Shown here: piece after piece, positions 1 through 7,178 of the stretch
Layout of the letters: each line of letters starts with the position of its first letter
Position numbering within the stretch: position 1 is the stretch's first letter
Origin: Maritimibacter sp.
Lineage (GTDB): Bacteria > Pseudomonadota > Alphaproteobacteria > Rhodobacterales > Rhodobacteraceae
Direction of reading: 5' to 3'
Assembly (NCBI GenBank): GCA_020441225.1
Contig: JAGRMP010000311.1
Span: 2,105-12,642 of the forward strand
DNA length: 10,538 nucleotides
Made by a program: the position numbers and the translations under genes
Notes under the pieces: generated by a model
Databases searched by the model: none
Seen by the model: the letters and a program-made list of their open reading frames with translations, nothing else
What the model was told of the DNA's origin: nothing

Positions 1-317
1 CAGAAGAAGATGCTTTCCTTGCCGCTCATGTTGAACCGCGACAGGGCGTAGACGGCGAAAAACCCGAGCGTTGTGGACAGGACCGCGTTGCCGGACGAGA
101 TCACCAGCGAGTTGACCATGTAGCTGCGCACCAGCCGGTCGTTGAGCACGTCGACGTAGTTGCCCCAATAGGCGTTGCTCACCAGCAGGTCCGGGGTGGT
201 GAAGAGATCCACGGCCGGTTTCACCGAGATGACGAAGAGCCAGTAGATCGGGAACAGGGTCACGAAGCTGACGAGGAGCCAGATCAGGGTCGAGAGCCAG
301 GGGAAGTTGCGTTTCAT
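1..317 (-). CDS. Carbohydrate ABC transporter permease, MalG type (partial, C-terminus outside window)
   Basis: This is an inner-membrane permease subunit of a CUT1-type sugar/polyol importer. The visible 105 residues begin MKRNFPWLSTLIWLLVSFVT, with a first membrane helix at about residues 6-27. This is followed by the family-typical segment W-L-F-V-I-S-V-K-P and then a periplasmic stretch with SNAYWGNYVDVL and SYMVNSLVIS, a pattern usual for MalG-like permeases. The next helix ends in YALSRFNMSGK. The conserved EAA loop and the C-terminus lie beyond the left edge. The start is the ATG at 317-315, only four bases after the stop of the upstream permease gene, with a purine-rich GGAAGAAG just before it, so the two permeases are almost certainly co-translated. 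Substrate cannot be read from this piece; the neighbouring catabolic operon suggests a polyol. Confidence 0.9.
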   Translation of the reverse strand, partial: MKRNFPWLSTLIWLLVSFVTLFPIYWLFVISVKPAVDLFTTPDLLVSNAYWGNYVDVLNDRLVRSYMVNSLVISSGNAVLSTTLGFFAVYALSRFNMSGKESIFF

Positions 318-321
318 GGAT

Positions 322-1200
322 CTACTTCTTCCTCGATGTGCGCGGCGCCAGCATGCTCGTGTAGAGCGCCCAGCTGAGCACGATGGTGACGTAGAGGACG
401 ATCACGGAGATGGCCGAGCCGTAGCCGTAGTTGGTCCGCGGGAACACTTCCTTGAAAATGTGCACGCCGACGTAGCGCGTGGCCGAGCCCGGGCCGCCGC
501 CGGTGAGCATGAAGACTTCGTCAACCGTCTTGAGCGCGTCCATCAGCCGGATGAAGACCGTCGCCAGCACCGCGGGCGCGATCATCGGCAGGGTGATATG
601 CCAGAAGATCTGGCGTTTGCCGGCGCCGTCGATCTGCGCCTGTTCGAACGGGTCGGGCGGCAGCGAGACAAGCGCGGCGATCAGGGTGAGGGTCACCAGC
701 GGCGTCCAGTGCCAGATGTCCATGACCACCGTCGTCGCGAAGGCGGCGAAGGAGTTGGTGCCGATATTGAGGGTGAGACCGAATATCTCGTCGAGATAAT
801 GCGGGATGATGCCGATCGAGGGGGTCATCATCAGTTTCCACACCGAGCCCACGATGATCGGGGCCATGATCAGCGGCAGGGTGTGGATGGTGCGGAAAAA
901 CGCCTTGCCCGGAAACTCGCGCATGAAGGCCTGGGCGAGGAAGTAGCCCAGGATCAGCTCGCTGAGCACCGCGAAGAAGACGAAAGCGAGCGTGACGCCG
1001 AGTGAGGCGAGAAACTGCGCGTCGAACACGATCTTGCGGAAGTTGTCGGCCCAGTTGAAGACCATGTCGGGGTTGGCCGCAAACGGGTTCCAGCTGTGGA
1101 ACGCAACGTAGAGCACGTAAAAGAAGGGCAACACGCCGAAGAAGAACAGAACCACAAGTGTCGGCGCCAGGAGTATCCAGCCCAGTCTGTTGGATTGCAT
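322..1200 (-). CDS. Carbohydrate ABC transporter permease, MalF/UgpA type
   Basis: This is the first inner-membrane permease of the importer, 292 residues, a normal length for the short MalF-like proteins of alphaproteobacterial CUT1 systems. About six hydrophobic helices are visible: near residues 7-30, 68-90, 105-125, 152-178, 205-222 and 262-284. The cytoplasmic EAA loop, which docks on the ATPase, is at residues 186-209 (EQAQIDGAG followed by a LP..AP ending), and the family-typical LTGGGPG follows at 232-238. I place the start at the ATG at 1200-1198 because a strong Shine-Dalgarno (GGAGGTGG) sits about seven bases upstream. A longer in-frame start at 1251 exists but would add an arginine-rich leader with no family support. 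It follows the solute-binding protein gene after a 118-base gap holding a GC hairpin, and is followed by the second permease after four bases. The substrate is probably a polyol or ketose, by context only. Confidence 0.93.
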   Translation of the reverse strand: MQSNRLGWILLAPTLVVLFFFGVLPFFYVLYVAFHSWNPFAANPDMVFNWADNFRKIVFDAQFLASLGVTLAFVFFAVLSELILGYFLAQAFMREFPGKAFFRTIHTLPLIMAPIIVGSVWKLMMTPSIGIIPHYLDEIFGLTLNIGTNSFAAFATTVVMDIWHWTPLVTLTLIAALVSLPPDPFEQAQIDGAGKRQIFWHITLPMIAPAVLATVFIRLMDALKTVDEVFMLTGGGPGSATRYVGVHIFKEVFPRTNYGYGSAISVIVLYVTIVLSWALYTSMLAPRTSRKK

Positions 1201-1274
1201 CGCCCCACCTCCGTTGTCGTGCCGGCGTCGTCTTGGAAGACCCGCCGGCATGAGGGCGGACTTCCGGGGGAAAT

Positions 1275-1305
1275 GGGGCCGCCGCGCCCGTGCGGCGGCG
1301 ACCCC
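1275..1305 (-). other. GC-rich hairpin between solute-binding protein and permease genes
   Basis: A perfect 8-bp stem (1278-1285 with 1292-1299, GCCGCCGC/GCGGCGGC, 6-base loop) extends outward through GGGG/CCCC (1275-1278 side and 1302-1305) with small mismatches. It lies 14 bases after the stop of the solute-binding protein gene and before the permease start. No T-run follows it on the minus strand, so it is unlikely to be a full intrinsic terminator. Hairpins at this position in maltose-type operons commonly protect the upstream mRNA or attenuate read-through, which lets the binding protein be made in excess over the permeases. That role is inferred here. Confidence 0.55.
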
Positions 1306-1318
1306 ACCGGGAGGACCC

Positions 1319-2769
1319 TTATTTGCGGTAGCCGAGGTCGGTCAGCTCTTCTTCCGCTTTGGCCGCCATCATGTCGAGACCTTCGCCCGGCTCGAGATCG
1401 CCGGTGAGGATCTGGTAGAAGATCGGCGCAGTGGCTTCACGCACCTGGGCGTGGAACGGGTATTCCGGGGCGCCTTTGAACAGGTAGCCCTGGTCGCGCA
1501 GCATCGAGTAGTAGCCGCGCAGTTCTGCGTCGAGAGCCTGGACCTTGGGCGAGTCGTAGGTCGAGGTGAGCGTGATCCGCGGTGCGGCCACGGCCCATTC
1601 TTCCTGGACTTCCGGAAGGGCCATGAACTGCAGGAACAGCAGAGCCGCGTCCTGGTTCTTGGAGGTCACCGGCAGACCGAAGGCACCGCCGTCGTAGTAG
1701 CCGATGTAGCCTTCGCCGGCCTCGGCGGCGGCCATCACGCCGTCAGCGAGCGGCGGCAGGGCGACGCCGACGTTGCCCACGACCTTGGACTTGGTGTCAT
1801 CGACCGCGATCCAGGCCGCGTTTTCACCGTAGACCAGGCCCTGTGCGGCGCGGCCGGCGGCAAAGGTGGTGCCCACCTCGGTCCAGGTCGACTGGACCGA
1901 TTCCGGCGGGCGATGTCGCGCAGGTGCAGCCACCAGGCGAGCGCTTCCTTGGCTTCGTCGGAGTTCATCGTGCCGCCGTTCGCGACGGAGGCCGCGTAGT
2001 TGTTCGCCGCGTCGATACCCCAGTCGTAGACGCCGAAGGTGGGCGCGACGGATTCGAAGAACTCGTACCAGGACGCCACGTGACCGGTATGGGCCTGGGC
2101 GGTCGAGCCCCAGAGGTCCATGTCGTGATCTTCACCCCATTTGGTGAAGAACTCGGCGATCTCGGTGTATTCCTCGTGGGTCGTCGCCGGCACCAGCTCG
2201 CGTCCGGTCGCTTCCATGAAGGCCGCCTTGATTTCCGGATCTTCGAACAGGTCGGTCCGGTACAGATAGACCTTGATGAAGGCTTCCATCGGGATGCCGA
2301 ACAGATCGCCGTTTTCGCCGCGGAAGTTGTCGGCGAAGCTGGTGAAGTTGGCCTCGTCGTAATTGGCCGCTTTCAGCTCGGGCTTGTCGGCCAGCGCCTT
2401 GGTCACGTCCACGAGGAAGTCGCGGGCGAGATAGGAATAGACGATGTCCTGCTCGATATAGACCATGTCATAGATGCCGGTGCCGGCTTCCATGTCCTTG
2501 ATCGCCTTGTCGTACATCTGGTCCCACGAGGTGGTTTCGACATCGACGCGGATGCCGGTCAATTCCTCGAACTTGGGCGCGAGAACGTCGCCGATGAAGT
2601 TGGACGGCGGCGTCGACTCGGTCACGCCGCGCAGTTGCACGCCGTCGAACTGGGCGCCGGCTTCGGCCCACCAATCGGCGTTTTCGATCATAAGGTCCTG
2701 CGCAAATGCGGCGCCGGCCGCAACGGTAAGCGCCAGCGCGGACACGCTGACTTTCGTCATAAAGCTCAT
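1319..2769 (-). pseudogene. Sugar/polyol ABC transporter solute-binding protein (family 1), interrupted by a one-base frameshift
   Basis: This is the periplasmic binding protein that would capture the substrate for the two permeases. The N-terminal part starts at the ATG at 2769, with GGGAGG six bases upstream. It has a signal peptide, [19 protein letters not shown], with predicted cleavage at AFA|QD (residues 23/24). It then shows family 1 features: [16 protein letters not shown], a [15 protein letters not shown] helix, and a long lobe ending WWLHLRDIA at residue 287 (codon at 1911-1909). There the frame is lost. Continuing in that frame gives 57 arginine/proline-rich residues and a stop at 1735. 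The frame one base over resumes sensible sequence at once: [13 protein letters not shown], then [30 protein letters not shown], and ends EEELTDLGYRK at 1319. The whole is 1451 bases, one short of a 484-codon gene. Restoring one C in the minus-strand CCC run (plus 1908-1910) gives D-I-A-P-P-E-S. Either a recent mutation or a sequencing error is possible. Without repair, no functional binding protein is made. Confidence 0.85.
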
Positions 2770-2985
2770 GAGTTTCCTCCCATTAGACGTGGAAGCAAGC
2801 CGCTCGGCCGTGGCGACAGCGCCACCGGGCTCGAATCGCGTCTCCTCCCGAGGCTCAGAATGCATTTGTTCGAGAAGTCGATCAAGTGTAATTTTTCAAA
2901 TGTATCCATTGCCATTCATATGCATCGTGTGGCACATACGGGGGTGGCGTGTCCGCCGCGGGGCGATCGTGCCGGGAGGAGTCAA
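2770..2985. promoter_or_regulatory. Divergent promoter/operator region between transporter and catabolic operons
   Basis: These 216 bases separate the leftward transporter operon from the rightward regulator-enzyme operon. No gene is credible here. Most of the segment is GC-rich, but about 2856-2940 is clearly AT-rich for this genome, as expected for promoters and a SorC-type operator. A possible rightward -35 is TTGCCA at 2909-2914, with a weak -10 around 2933-2939 (CACATAC). A leftward -35 candidate is TTGATC, with a poor -10 toward 2859. Neither is a good consensus match. Shine-Dalgarno sequences lie at both ends: CCTCC at 2776-2780 for the binding protein, and GGGAGGA at 2974-2980 for the regulator. 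The encoded SorC protein is the obvious candidate to bind here. Confidence 0.6.
2860..2905. repeat. Imperfect inverted repeat, candidate operator for the SorC regulator
   Basis: ATGCATTTG at 2860-2868 is matched in inverted orientation by CAAATGTAT at 2897-2905 (8 of 9 positions), with centres about 37 bases apart in the AT-rich intergenic patch. A second copy of the palindrome ATGCAT occurs at 2920-2925, next to CATATG. SorC-family proteins bind as tetramers to spaced symmetrical sites, so the arrangement is plausible. The repeat is short and imperfect, and the assignment is inference. Confidence 0.35.
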
Positions 2986-3945
2986 ATGGGTCGTGAGGTG
3001 ATCGAGGACAGCGACACGTTCGTTACCGAAGTCTGCTGGCACTACTACATCAACGGCAACACCCAGGCCGAGGTCGCGCGGATCCTCGGGGTGACCCGGC
3101 TGCGCGTGAACCAGGCGATCCAGCGGGCGAAAGCCTCCGGGATGGTCCGGATCGAGATCGACTCGCCCTTCCTGCCCCGGATCGAGATGCAGCACGCCGT
3201 CGAACAGCGTTTCGGCATCAAGCGCGCGGTCATCGCCCCGGCGAACCGGGCCGGCTACGACTTCCACGCGACCGTCGGCGCGGCGCTCGCCAGCCACGTG
3301 TCCGAGCGCCTGCGCGCCAGCGGATGGACCTCTGTCGGCGTCTCCTGGGGGATGACGCTGGAACGGGCGATCCATCACCTCGAACGCCAGTCCTATCCCG
3401 ATCTCGAAGTGGTCTCGGTGCTGGGCGGCACGTCGCACGGCACGACGTTCAACTCGTTCGGCATCGCCTCGGGCCTGGCCGAGATCCTCGGCGCCCGCTA
3501 CTCGATCCTGACCGCCCCGATCTATCTGTCCGAGGACATCGATCCGGATCTGTTCCTGTCGCAATACATGCTGCGGGAGCATTTCGAGAAATTCGACCGC
3601 CTCGACGCGGTGATCCTGACCTGCAGCAACATCTCGGAAAAATCCTTCCTCATTGCCTATGGCCTGCCCAAGGAGATCACCACCGACACCCTGACCCGAT
3701 CCGGCGCGATCGGCGATGTTCTCGGCCATTTCCTCGATGCCGAGGGCAATTCGGTCTCTCCGGCGATCGATGCGCGGACGATCGGGATGCCGCTCGAAGC
3801 GGTGCGCAAGGTGCCGGAAAAGATCATGGCCGCCGCCGGGCCGCACAAGGTGCCGATCCTGCGCGCGGCGCTCGCGACCGGGCTGGTCGACACGCTGGTG
3901 ACCGACGACGTCACCGCCGAGCTTCTTCTGGACGCAACGAAATGA
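2986..3945 (+). CDS. SorC/DeoR-family sugar-binding transcriptional regulator
   Basis: This is a DNA-binding regulator of 319 residues, the usual SorC-family length. The N-terminal helix-turn-helix is at about residues 24-46 (NTQAEVARILGVTRLRVNQA). The rest (about 60-316) is the SorC effector domain, which has a NagB/DeoR-like fold and binds sugar phosphates. Family signatures visible are GVSWGMTLERA (118-128), SGAIGDVLGHFLDAEGN (239-255), and a C-terminal block with KVPILRAAL (288-296), DTLVTDDVTAELLLD (302-316). I place the start at the ATG at 2986, six bases after a strong GGGAGGA; the frame is open much further upstream but that part has no family character and overlaps the promoter region. 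The gene leads the catabolic operon and faces the transporter operon, so it probably controls both and itself. Likely inducer (inferred): the ketose phosphate made by the downstream kinase. Whether it activates or represses cannot be read from the sequence. Confidence 0.93.
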   Translation: MGREVIEDSDTFVTEVCWHYYINGNTQAEVARILGVTRLRVNQAIQRAKASGMVRIEIDSPFLPRIEMQHAVEQRFGIKRAVIAPANRAGYDFHATVGAALASHVSERLRASGWTSVGVSWGMTLERAIHHLERQSYPDLEVVSVLGGTSHGTTFNSFGIASGLAEILGARYSILTAPIYLSEDIDPDLFLSQYMLREHFEKFDRLDAVILTCSNISEKSFLIAYGLPKEITTDTLTRSGAIGDVLGHFLDAEGNSVSPAIDARTIGMPLEAVRKVPEKIMAAAGPHKVPILRAALATGLVDTLVTDDVTAELLLDATK

Positions 3946-4006
3946 CCGGGCCGAGACGGATGTTTCACAGCCCCGGACCGGCCGCATCACGAAACGGAGG
4001 CTGATC

Positions 4007-4891
4007 ATGCGTCGCTTGGGAATTCACTCGTTCGTCTGGACCGGCGGCCAGACCCAGGACGGCCTGGAGATGGCGCTGGAGAAATCGGCCGAGCACGGCT
4101 ACCGCACCATCGAATTCGCCTATCTCAAGCCGGAGCTGTTCGACCTCGACCGGCTCGCCCGCAAGGCGCAGTCGCTCGACGTCGAAATCGGCGTGACGAT
4201 GGGTCTGCCGCTGTCCAGGGACATCTCGTCCGAAGACCCCGACACCGTCGCCGCCGGCAGGGCGATGCTGCAAGACGCCGTTGCCGCGGTGCGCGATATC
4301 GGCGGCAACAAGCTCGGCGGCATCCTCTATTCCGCCCACACCAAGTACAACCGCGCGCCCACCGCGGCGGGCTGGAAGAACTCGGCGCAAGTGATGGGCG
4401 AGATCGGCGAGCTCGGGCGGCAGAACGGCATCGACATCGTGCTCGAAGTGGTGAACCGGTTCGAGACCAACCTGCTCAACACCACCGCGCAGGGTCTCAA
4501 GTATCTCGACGATTGCGGCTCGGACCATGTCCGGCTGCACCTCGACACGTTCCACATGAACATCGAGGAGGCCAACCCGGCGGCCGCGATCCGGCTGGCG
4601 GGCGACAGGATCGGGTATTTCCACATCGGCGAGTCGAACCGCGGTTTCCTCGGCGACGGGGTGATCGACTGGGACCGCATCTTCGACGCGCTGGTCGAGA
4701 TCGGCTACAGCCGGGACATCGTGTTCGAAAGCTTCTCGACCGCGATCGTCGACGAGGGGTTGTCGCTGGCCTGCGGGATCTGGCGCGACACCTGGACCGA
4801 CAACGATCCGCTCGCCGCCCATGCGAAGACGTTCATCGAGATGAAATGGGGCGAGGCGCAGCGCCGCCACGCCACCAACGCACGGCCATGA
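4007..4891 (+). CDS. Ketose 3-epimerase, D-tagatose/D-psicose 3-epimerase family
   Basis: This TIM-barrel sugar epimerase (xylose-isomerase-like superfamily, 294 residues) inverts C3 of free ketoses. Examples of the family reaction are D-tagatose/D-sorbose, D-fructose/D-psicose and ribulose/xylulose. The metal site of the family is intact: Glu147 (in LEVVNRFE), Asp180 (in LDTFHMNIEE), His206 (in FHIGESNR) and Glu241 (in FESF). The spacings of 33, 26 and 35 are the same as I recall for the Agrobacterium D-psicose 3-epimerase. The substrate-handling residues Glu153, His183 and Arg212 also fit. The start is ATG 4007 with GGAGG six bases upstream. It lies 61 bases after the regulator, and its end overlaps the ATG at 4888 and precedes the kinase start by four bases. 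The exact substrate is unknown; the tagatose-type kinase and GatZ protein downstream make D-tagatose, D-sorbose, D-psicose or D-fructose most likely. Confidence 0.9.
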   Translation: MRRLGIHSFVWTGGQTQDGLEMALEKSAEHGYRTIEFAYLKPELFDLDRLARKAQSLDVEIGVTMGLPLSRDISSEDPDTVAAGRAMLQDAVAAVRDIGGNKLGGILYSAHTKYNRAPTAAGWKNSAQVMGEIGELGRQNGIDIVLEVVNRFETNLLNTTAQGLKYLDDCGSDHVRLHLDTFHMNIEEANPAAAIRLAGDRIGYFHIGESNRGFLGDGVIDWDRIFDALVEIGYSRDIVFESFSTAIVDEGLSLACGIWRDTWTDNDPLAAHAKTFIEMKWGEAQRRHATNARP

Positions 4892-4895
4892 TGCG

Positions 4896-5882
4896 ATGAG
4901 CGGTCTTGCGCCAGACGGGCTGGGCCCGACCATCTGCATCGGCGAGATCCTCGTCGAGATCGTCGCCACCAGCGTCGGCGACGGCTTCCGCGAACCGCAG
5001 CCGTTCTTCGGCCCCTACTCCTCCGGCGCGCCCGCGATCTTCATCGACCAATGCGGGCGGATCGGCGGATCGGCCGCGATGGTGGGCGCTGTCGGGGCCG
5101 ACGATTTCGGCCGGGTCAACACCGAGCGCCTGGCCCGCGACGGGGTCGACATCTCGGCCGTCCACGTCGACGACACGCTGCCCACGGGCACGGCCTTCGT
5201 GCGCTACCGGCCGGACGGGGCGCGCGATTTCGTGTTCAACATGTGGACCTCGGCGGCCGGCCGGCTCGGCTGGACCGACGCGGTCGAGGCGCTGGTGGCC
5301 CGCGCCGGGCACCTGCACGTGATGGGCACCCTTCTGGTGCGCCAGTCGGTCTGGGAGATGATCGAGCGTGCGGCGGACATCATCCAGGCGCGCGGCGGCA
5401 CGATCTCGCTCGACCCCAACCTGCGCAAGGAGCTCAAGGCCGACGGCGACGTCGGCGCGCGGTTCGAGCGGATGGTGGCGATGTCGGATCTGGTCCTGCC
5501 CTCGGGCGAGGAACTGTTCCTGGCGGCAGGCCTCGATCCGTCCGCCACCGAGGCTGCGGCGCTCGACCGGCTGTTCGACCGCGGGGTGACGGAAGTGGCC
5601 CTGAAACGGGGCGCGGCGGGATCGAGCTGCATCCGCTCGGACGGCACCCGGGTCGACGCCCCCGCCTTCCAGGTCGACGAGACCGACCCGACCGGGGCGG
5701 GCGACTGCTTCGGCGGCGCCTACGTGGCCTGCCGCCGCCTCGGCATGTCCCCCGCGCAGGCGCTCACCTACGGCAACGCCGCCGGCGCGCGCAATGTCAC
5801 CTACCGGGGCCCGATGGAGGGCGCGGGCACGCGGGCCGAGCTCGACGCCTTCATCGCCGCAACCGAAAGGCGCAGCGGATGA
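4896..5882 (+). CDS. PfkB-family carbohydrate kinase, probable tagatose (ketohexose) kinase
   Basis: This is a cytoplasmic ATP-dependent sugar kinase of 328 residues. The C-terminal PfkB signature DPTGAGDCFGGAYVAC (264-279) contains the anion hole and the catalytic base Asp270. LDPNLR (172-177), LPSGEEL (201-207) and LKRGAAGS (236-243) are in the usual family places. The N-terminal part is unlike ribokinases: GEILVEIVA (16-24) and SGAPAIFIDQCGRIGGSAA (43-61) replace the normal GG..N motif. I associate this variant with the proteins annotated as tagatose kinases in rhizobia and Agrobacterium. The predicted reaction is phosphorylation of D-tagatose or another ketohexose at C6. The start is ATG 4896, four bases after the epimerase stop; no good Shine-Dalgarno is present, so translation is probably coupled. 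The stop overlaps the next gene's start (ATGA at 5879-5882). The substrate is inferred from motif resemblance and context. Confidence 0.88.
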   Translation: MSGLAPDGLGPTICIGEILVEIVATSVGDGFREPQPFFGPYSSGAPAIFIDQCGRIGGSAAMVGAVGADDFGRVNTERLARDGVDISAVHVDDTLPTGTAFVRYRPDGARDFVFNMWTSAAGRLGWTDAVEALVARAGHLHVMGTLLVRQSVWEMIERAADIIQARGGTISLDPNLRKELKADGDVGARFERMVAMSDLVLPSGEELFLAAGLDPSATEAAALDRLFDRGVTEVALKRGAAGSSCIRSDGTRVDAPAFQVDETDPTGAGDCFGGAYVACRRLGMSPAQALTYGNAAGARNVTYRGPMEGAGTRAELDAFIAATERRSG

Positions 5883-7156
5883 GGATCGCGCTCACCGATC
5901 TCGCCCGCCTGCACCGGGCCGGCACCCCGCGCGGGATCACCTCGGTCTGCTCCGCCCATCCCATCGTGCTGCGCGCGGCGCTGCGCCACGGGCGCGCGAC
6001 CGGTGCGACGGTGCTGATCGAAGCGACCTGCAACCAGGTCAACCACCGGGGCGGCTATACCGGGATGACGCCCGCCGATTTCGTCGATCTGGTCCGGGGG
6101 ATCGCGGCAGAGGAAAGCTGCCCGCCCGACCGGATCGTGCTCGGCGGCGACCACCTCGGGCCGAACCCCTGGCGCGACCGCGAGGCCGAAGCGGCGATGG
6201 CCGAGGCCGAGGCGATGATCGCGGCCTATGTGGCGGCCGGTTTCCGCAAGATCCACCTCGACGCCTCGATGGGCTGCCGCGGCGAGCCGGCCGCGCTCGA
6301 TGACGCGACGACCGCAGCCCGCGCCGCGCGCCTCGCCCGCGTCGCCGAAGACACCGCCGCGGCCACCGGCGGGGATCTGCCGGTCTACATCATCGGCACC
6401 GAGGTCCCGCCCCCCGGCGGCGCCGATCACCTGCTCACCGGCGTCGATCCCACCCCGCCCGAAGCCGCCGCCGAGACCATCGCGGTGCATCGCCGGGTCT
6501 TCGCCGCCGCCGGGCTGGACGAGGCTTTCACCCGGGTCATCGGCCTCGTCGTGCAGCCCGGTGTCGAGTTCGGCAACCACAACGTGGTGCGCTACGACCG
6601 CGCCGCCGCCGCCGATCTCGCGGCGCTCCTCAACCGCGAACCGCAGTTCGTCTTCGAGGCCCATTCGACCGATTACCAGGGACGCGAACCGCTCAGCGCG
6701 CTGGTTGCGGACGGCTTTGCCATCCTCAAGGTCGGCCCGGAGCTCACCTTCGTCCTGCGCGAGGCACTTTACGGGCTCGACCTGATCGCCTCCGATCTGC
6801 TGCCCGACGACGGCGACCGGCCGCTCAAGGCGGCGATGGAGGCGGCCATGTGCGCCGCCCCCGGCAACTGGGAACGGCATTACCCCGGCACACCCGCAGA
6901 ACAGCACGTGTTGCGCCACTATTCGCTGTCCGACCGCATCCGCTACTACTGGCCCGCCCCGCAGGCTGTCGCGGCCGTCGGCGCGCTCACCGCCCGGCTC
7001 GCGGGCGTCACCGTTCCGATGCCGCTCATGCGCCAGCACCTGCCCGCCTTTACCGATTTTGCCGACACACCGCTCGATGTCGAGGCGCTCCTGGTGCGGG
7101 CCGTCTCGCGGAGCCTCGAAACCTATCACGCCGCCTGTCACCCGGGCCGCGACTGA
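5879..7156 (+). CDS. GatZ/KbaZ-family protein: tagatose 6-phosphate 4-epimerase or tagatose-bisphosphate aldolase-type subunit
   Basis: This protein of 425 residues matches the length of GatZ/KbaZ. Hallmarks in order are GITSVCSAHPIVLRAAL (19-35), VLIEATCNQVNHRGGYTGMT (45-64), LGGDHLGPNPW (88-98), KIHLDASMGC (124-133), then IIGTEVPPPGG, EAHSTDYQ, LKVGPELTF and a C-terminal RHYSLSDRIRYYWP. In enterics this family was named as the non-catalytic partner of the class II tagatose-1,6-bisphosphate aldolases GatY/KbaY. I recall that an Agrobacterium member was later shown to be a D-tagatose 6-phosphate 4-epimerase giving fructose 6-phosphate. No GatY/KbaY-like aldolase and no second sugar-phosphate kinase is present here, which favours the epimerase role. 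Its ATG overlaps the kinase stop by four bases, so the two are likely co-translated. I leave the symbol blank because gatZ would imply an aldolase complex. Confidence 0.9.
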   Translation: MRIALTDLARLHRAGTPRGITSVCSAHPIVLRAALRHGRATGATVLIEATCNQVNHRGGYTGMTPADFVDLVRGIAAEESCPPDRIVLGGDHLGPNPWRDREAEAAMAEAEAMIAAYVAAGFRKIHLDASMGCRGEPAALDDATTAARAARLARVAEDTAAATGGDLPVYIIGTEVPPPGGADHLLTGVDPTPPEAAAETIAVHRRVFAAAGLDEAFTRVIGLVVQPGVEFGNHNVVRYDRAAAADLAALLNREPQFVFEAHSTDYQGREPLSALVADGFAILKVGPELTFVLREALYGLDLIASDLLPDDGDRPLKAAMEAAMCAAPGNWERHYPGTPAEQHVLRHYSLSDRIRYYWPAPQAVAAVGALTARLAGVTVPMPLMRQHLPAFTDFADTPLDVEALLVRAVSRSLETYHAACHPGRD

Positions 7157-7178
7157 CCCAGGAAGGAGCCAGGGAAAG

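Noticed and set aside
1735..2769. Treating the two halves of the binding protein as two separate genes
   Set aside because: The halves join without gap or overlap of family sequence; the N-terminal half ends in 57 off-frame residues and the C-terminal half has no signal peptide or start of its own.
2770..2865. Longer start for the solute-binding protein at 2865
   Set aside because: It would put 32 charged residues before the signal peptide and ignores the strong Shine-Dalgarno placed six bases before the ATG at 2769.
1843..2985. Upstream extension of the SorC reading frame through the promoter region and antisense to the binding protein
   Set aside because: It has no family character, is rich in Arg/Gly/His as expected from antisense of a GC-rich gene, and a strong Shine-Dalgarno with ATG at 2986 gives a normal-length SorC protein.
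5051..5878. Upstream extension of the GatZ-like reading frame inside the kinase gene
   Set aside because: It is an Arg/Gly/Pro-rich off-frame reading of the kinase; the ATG at 5879 overlapping the kinase stop gives the correct family length.
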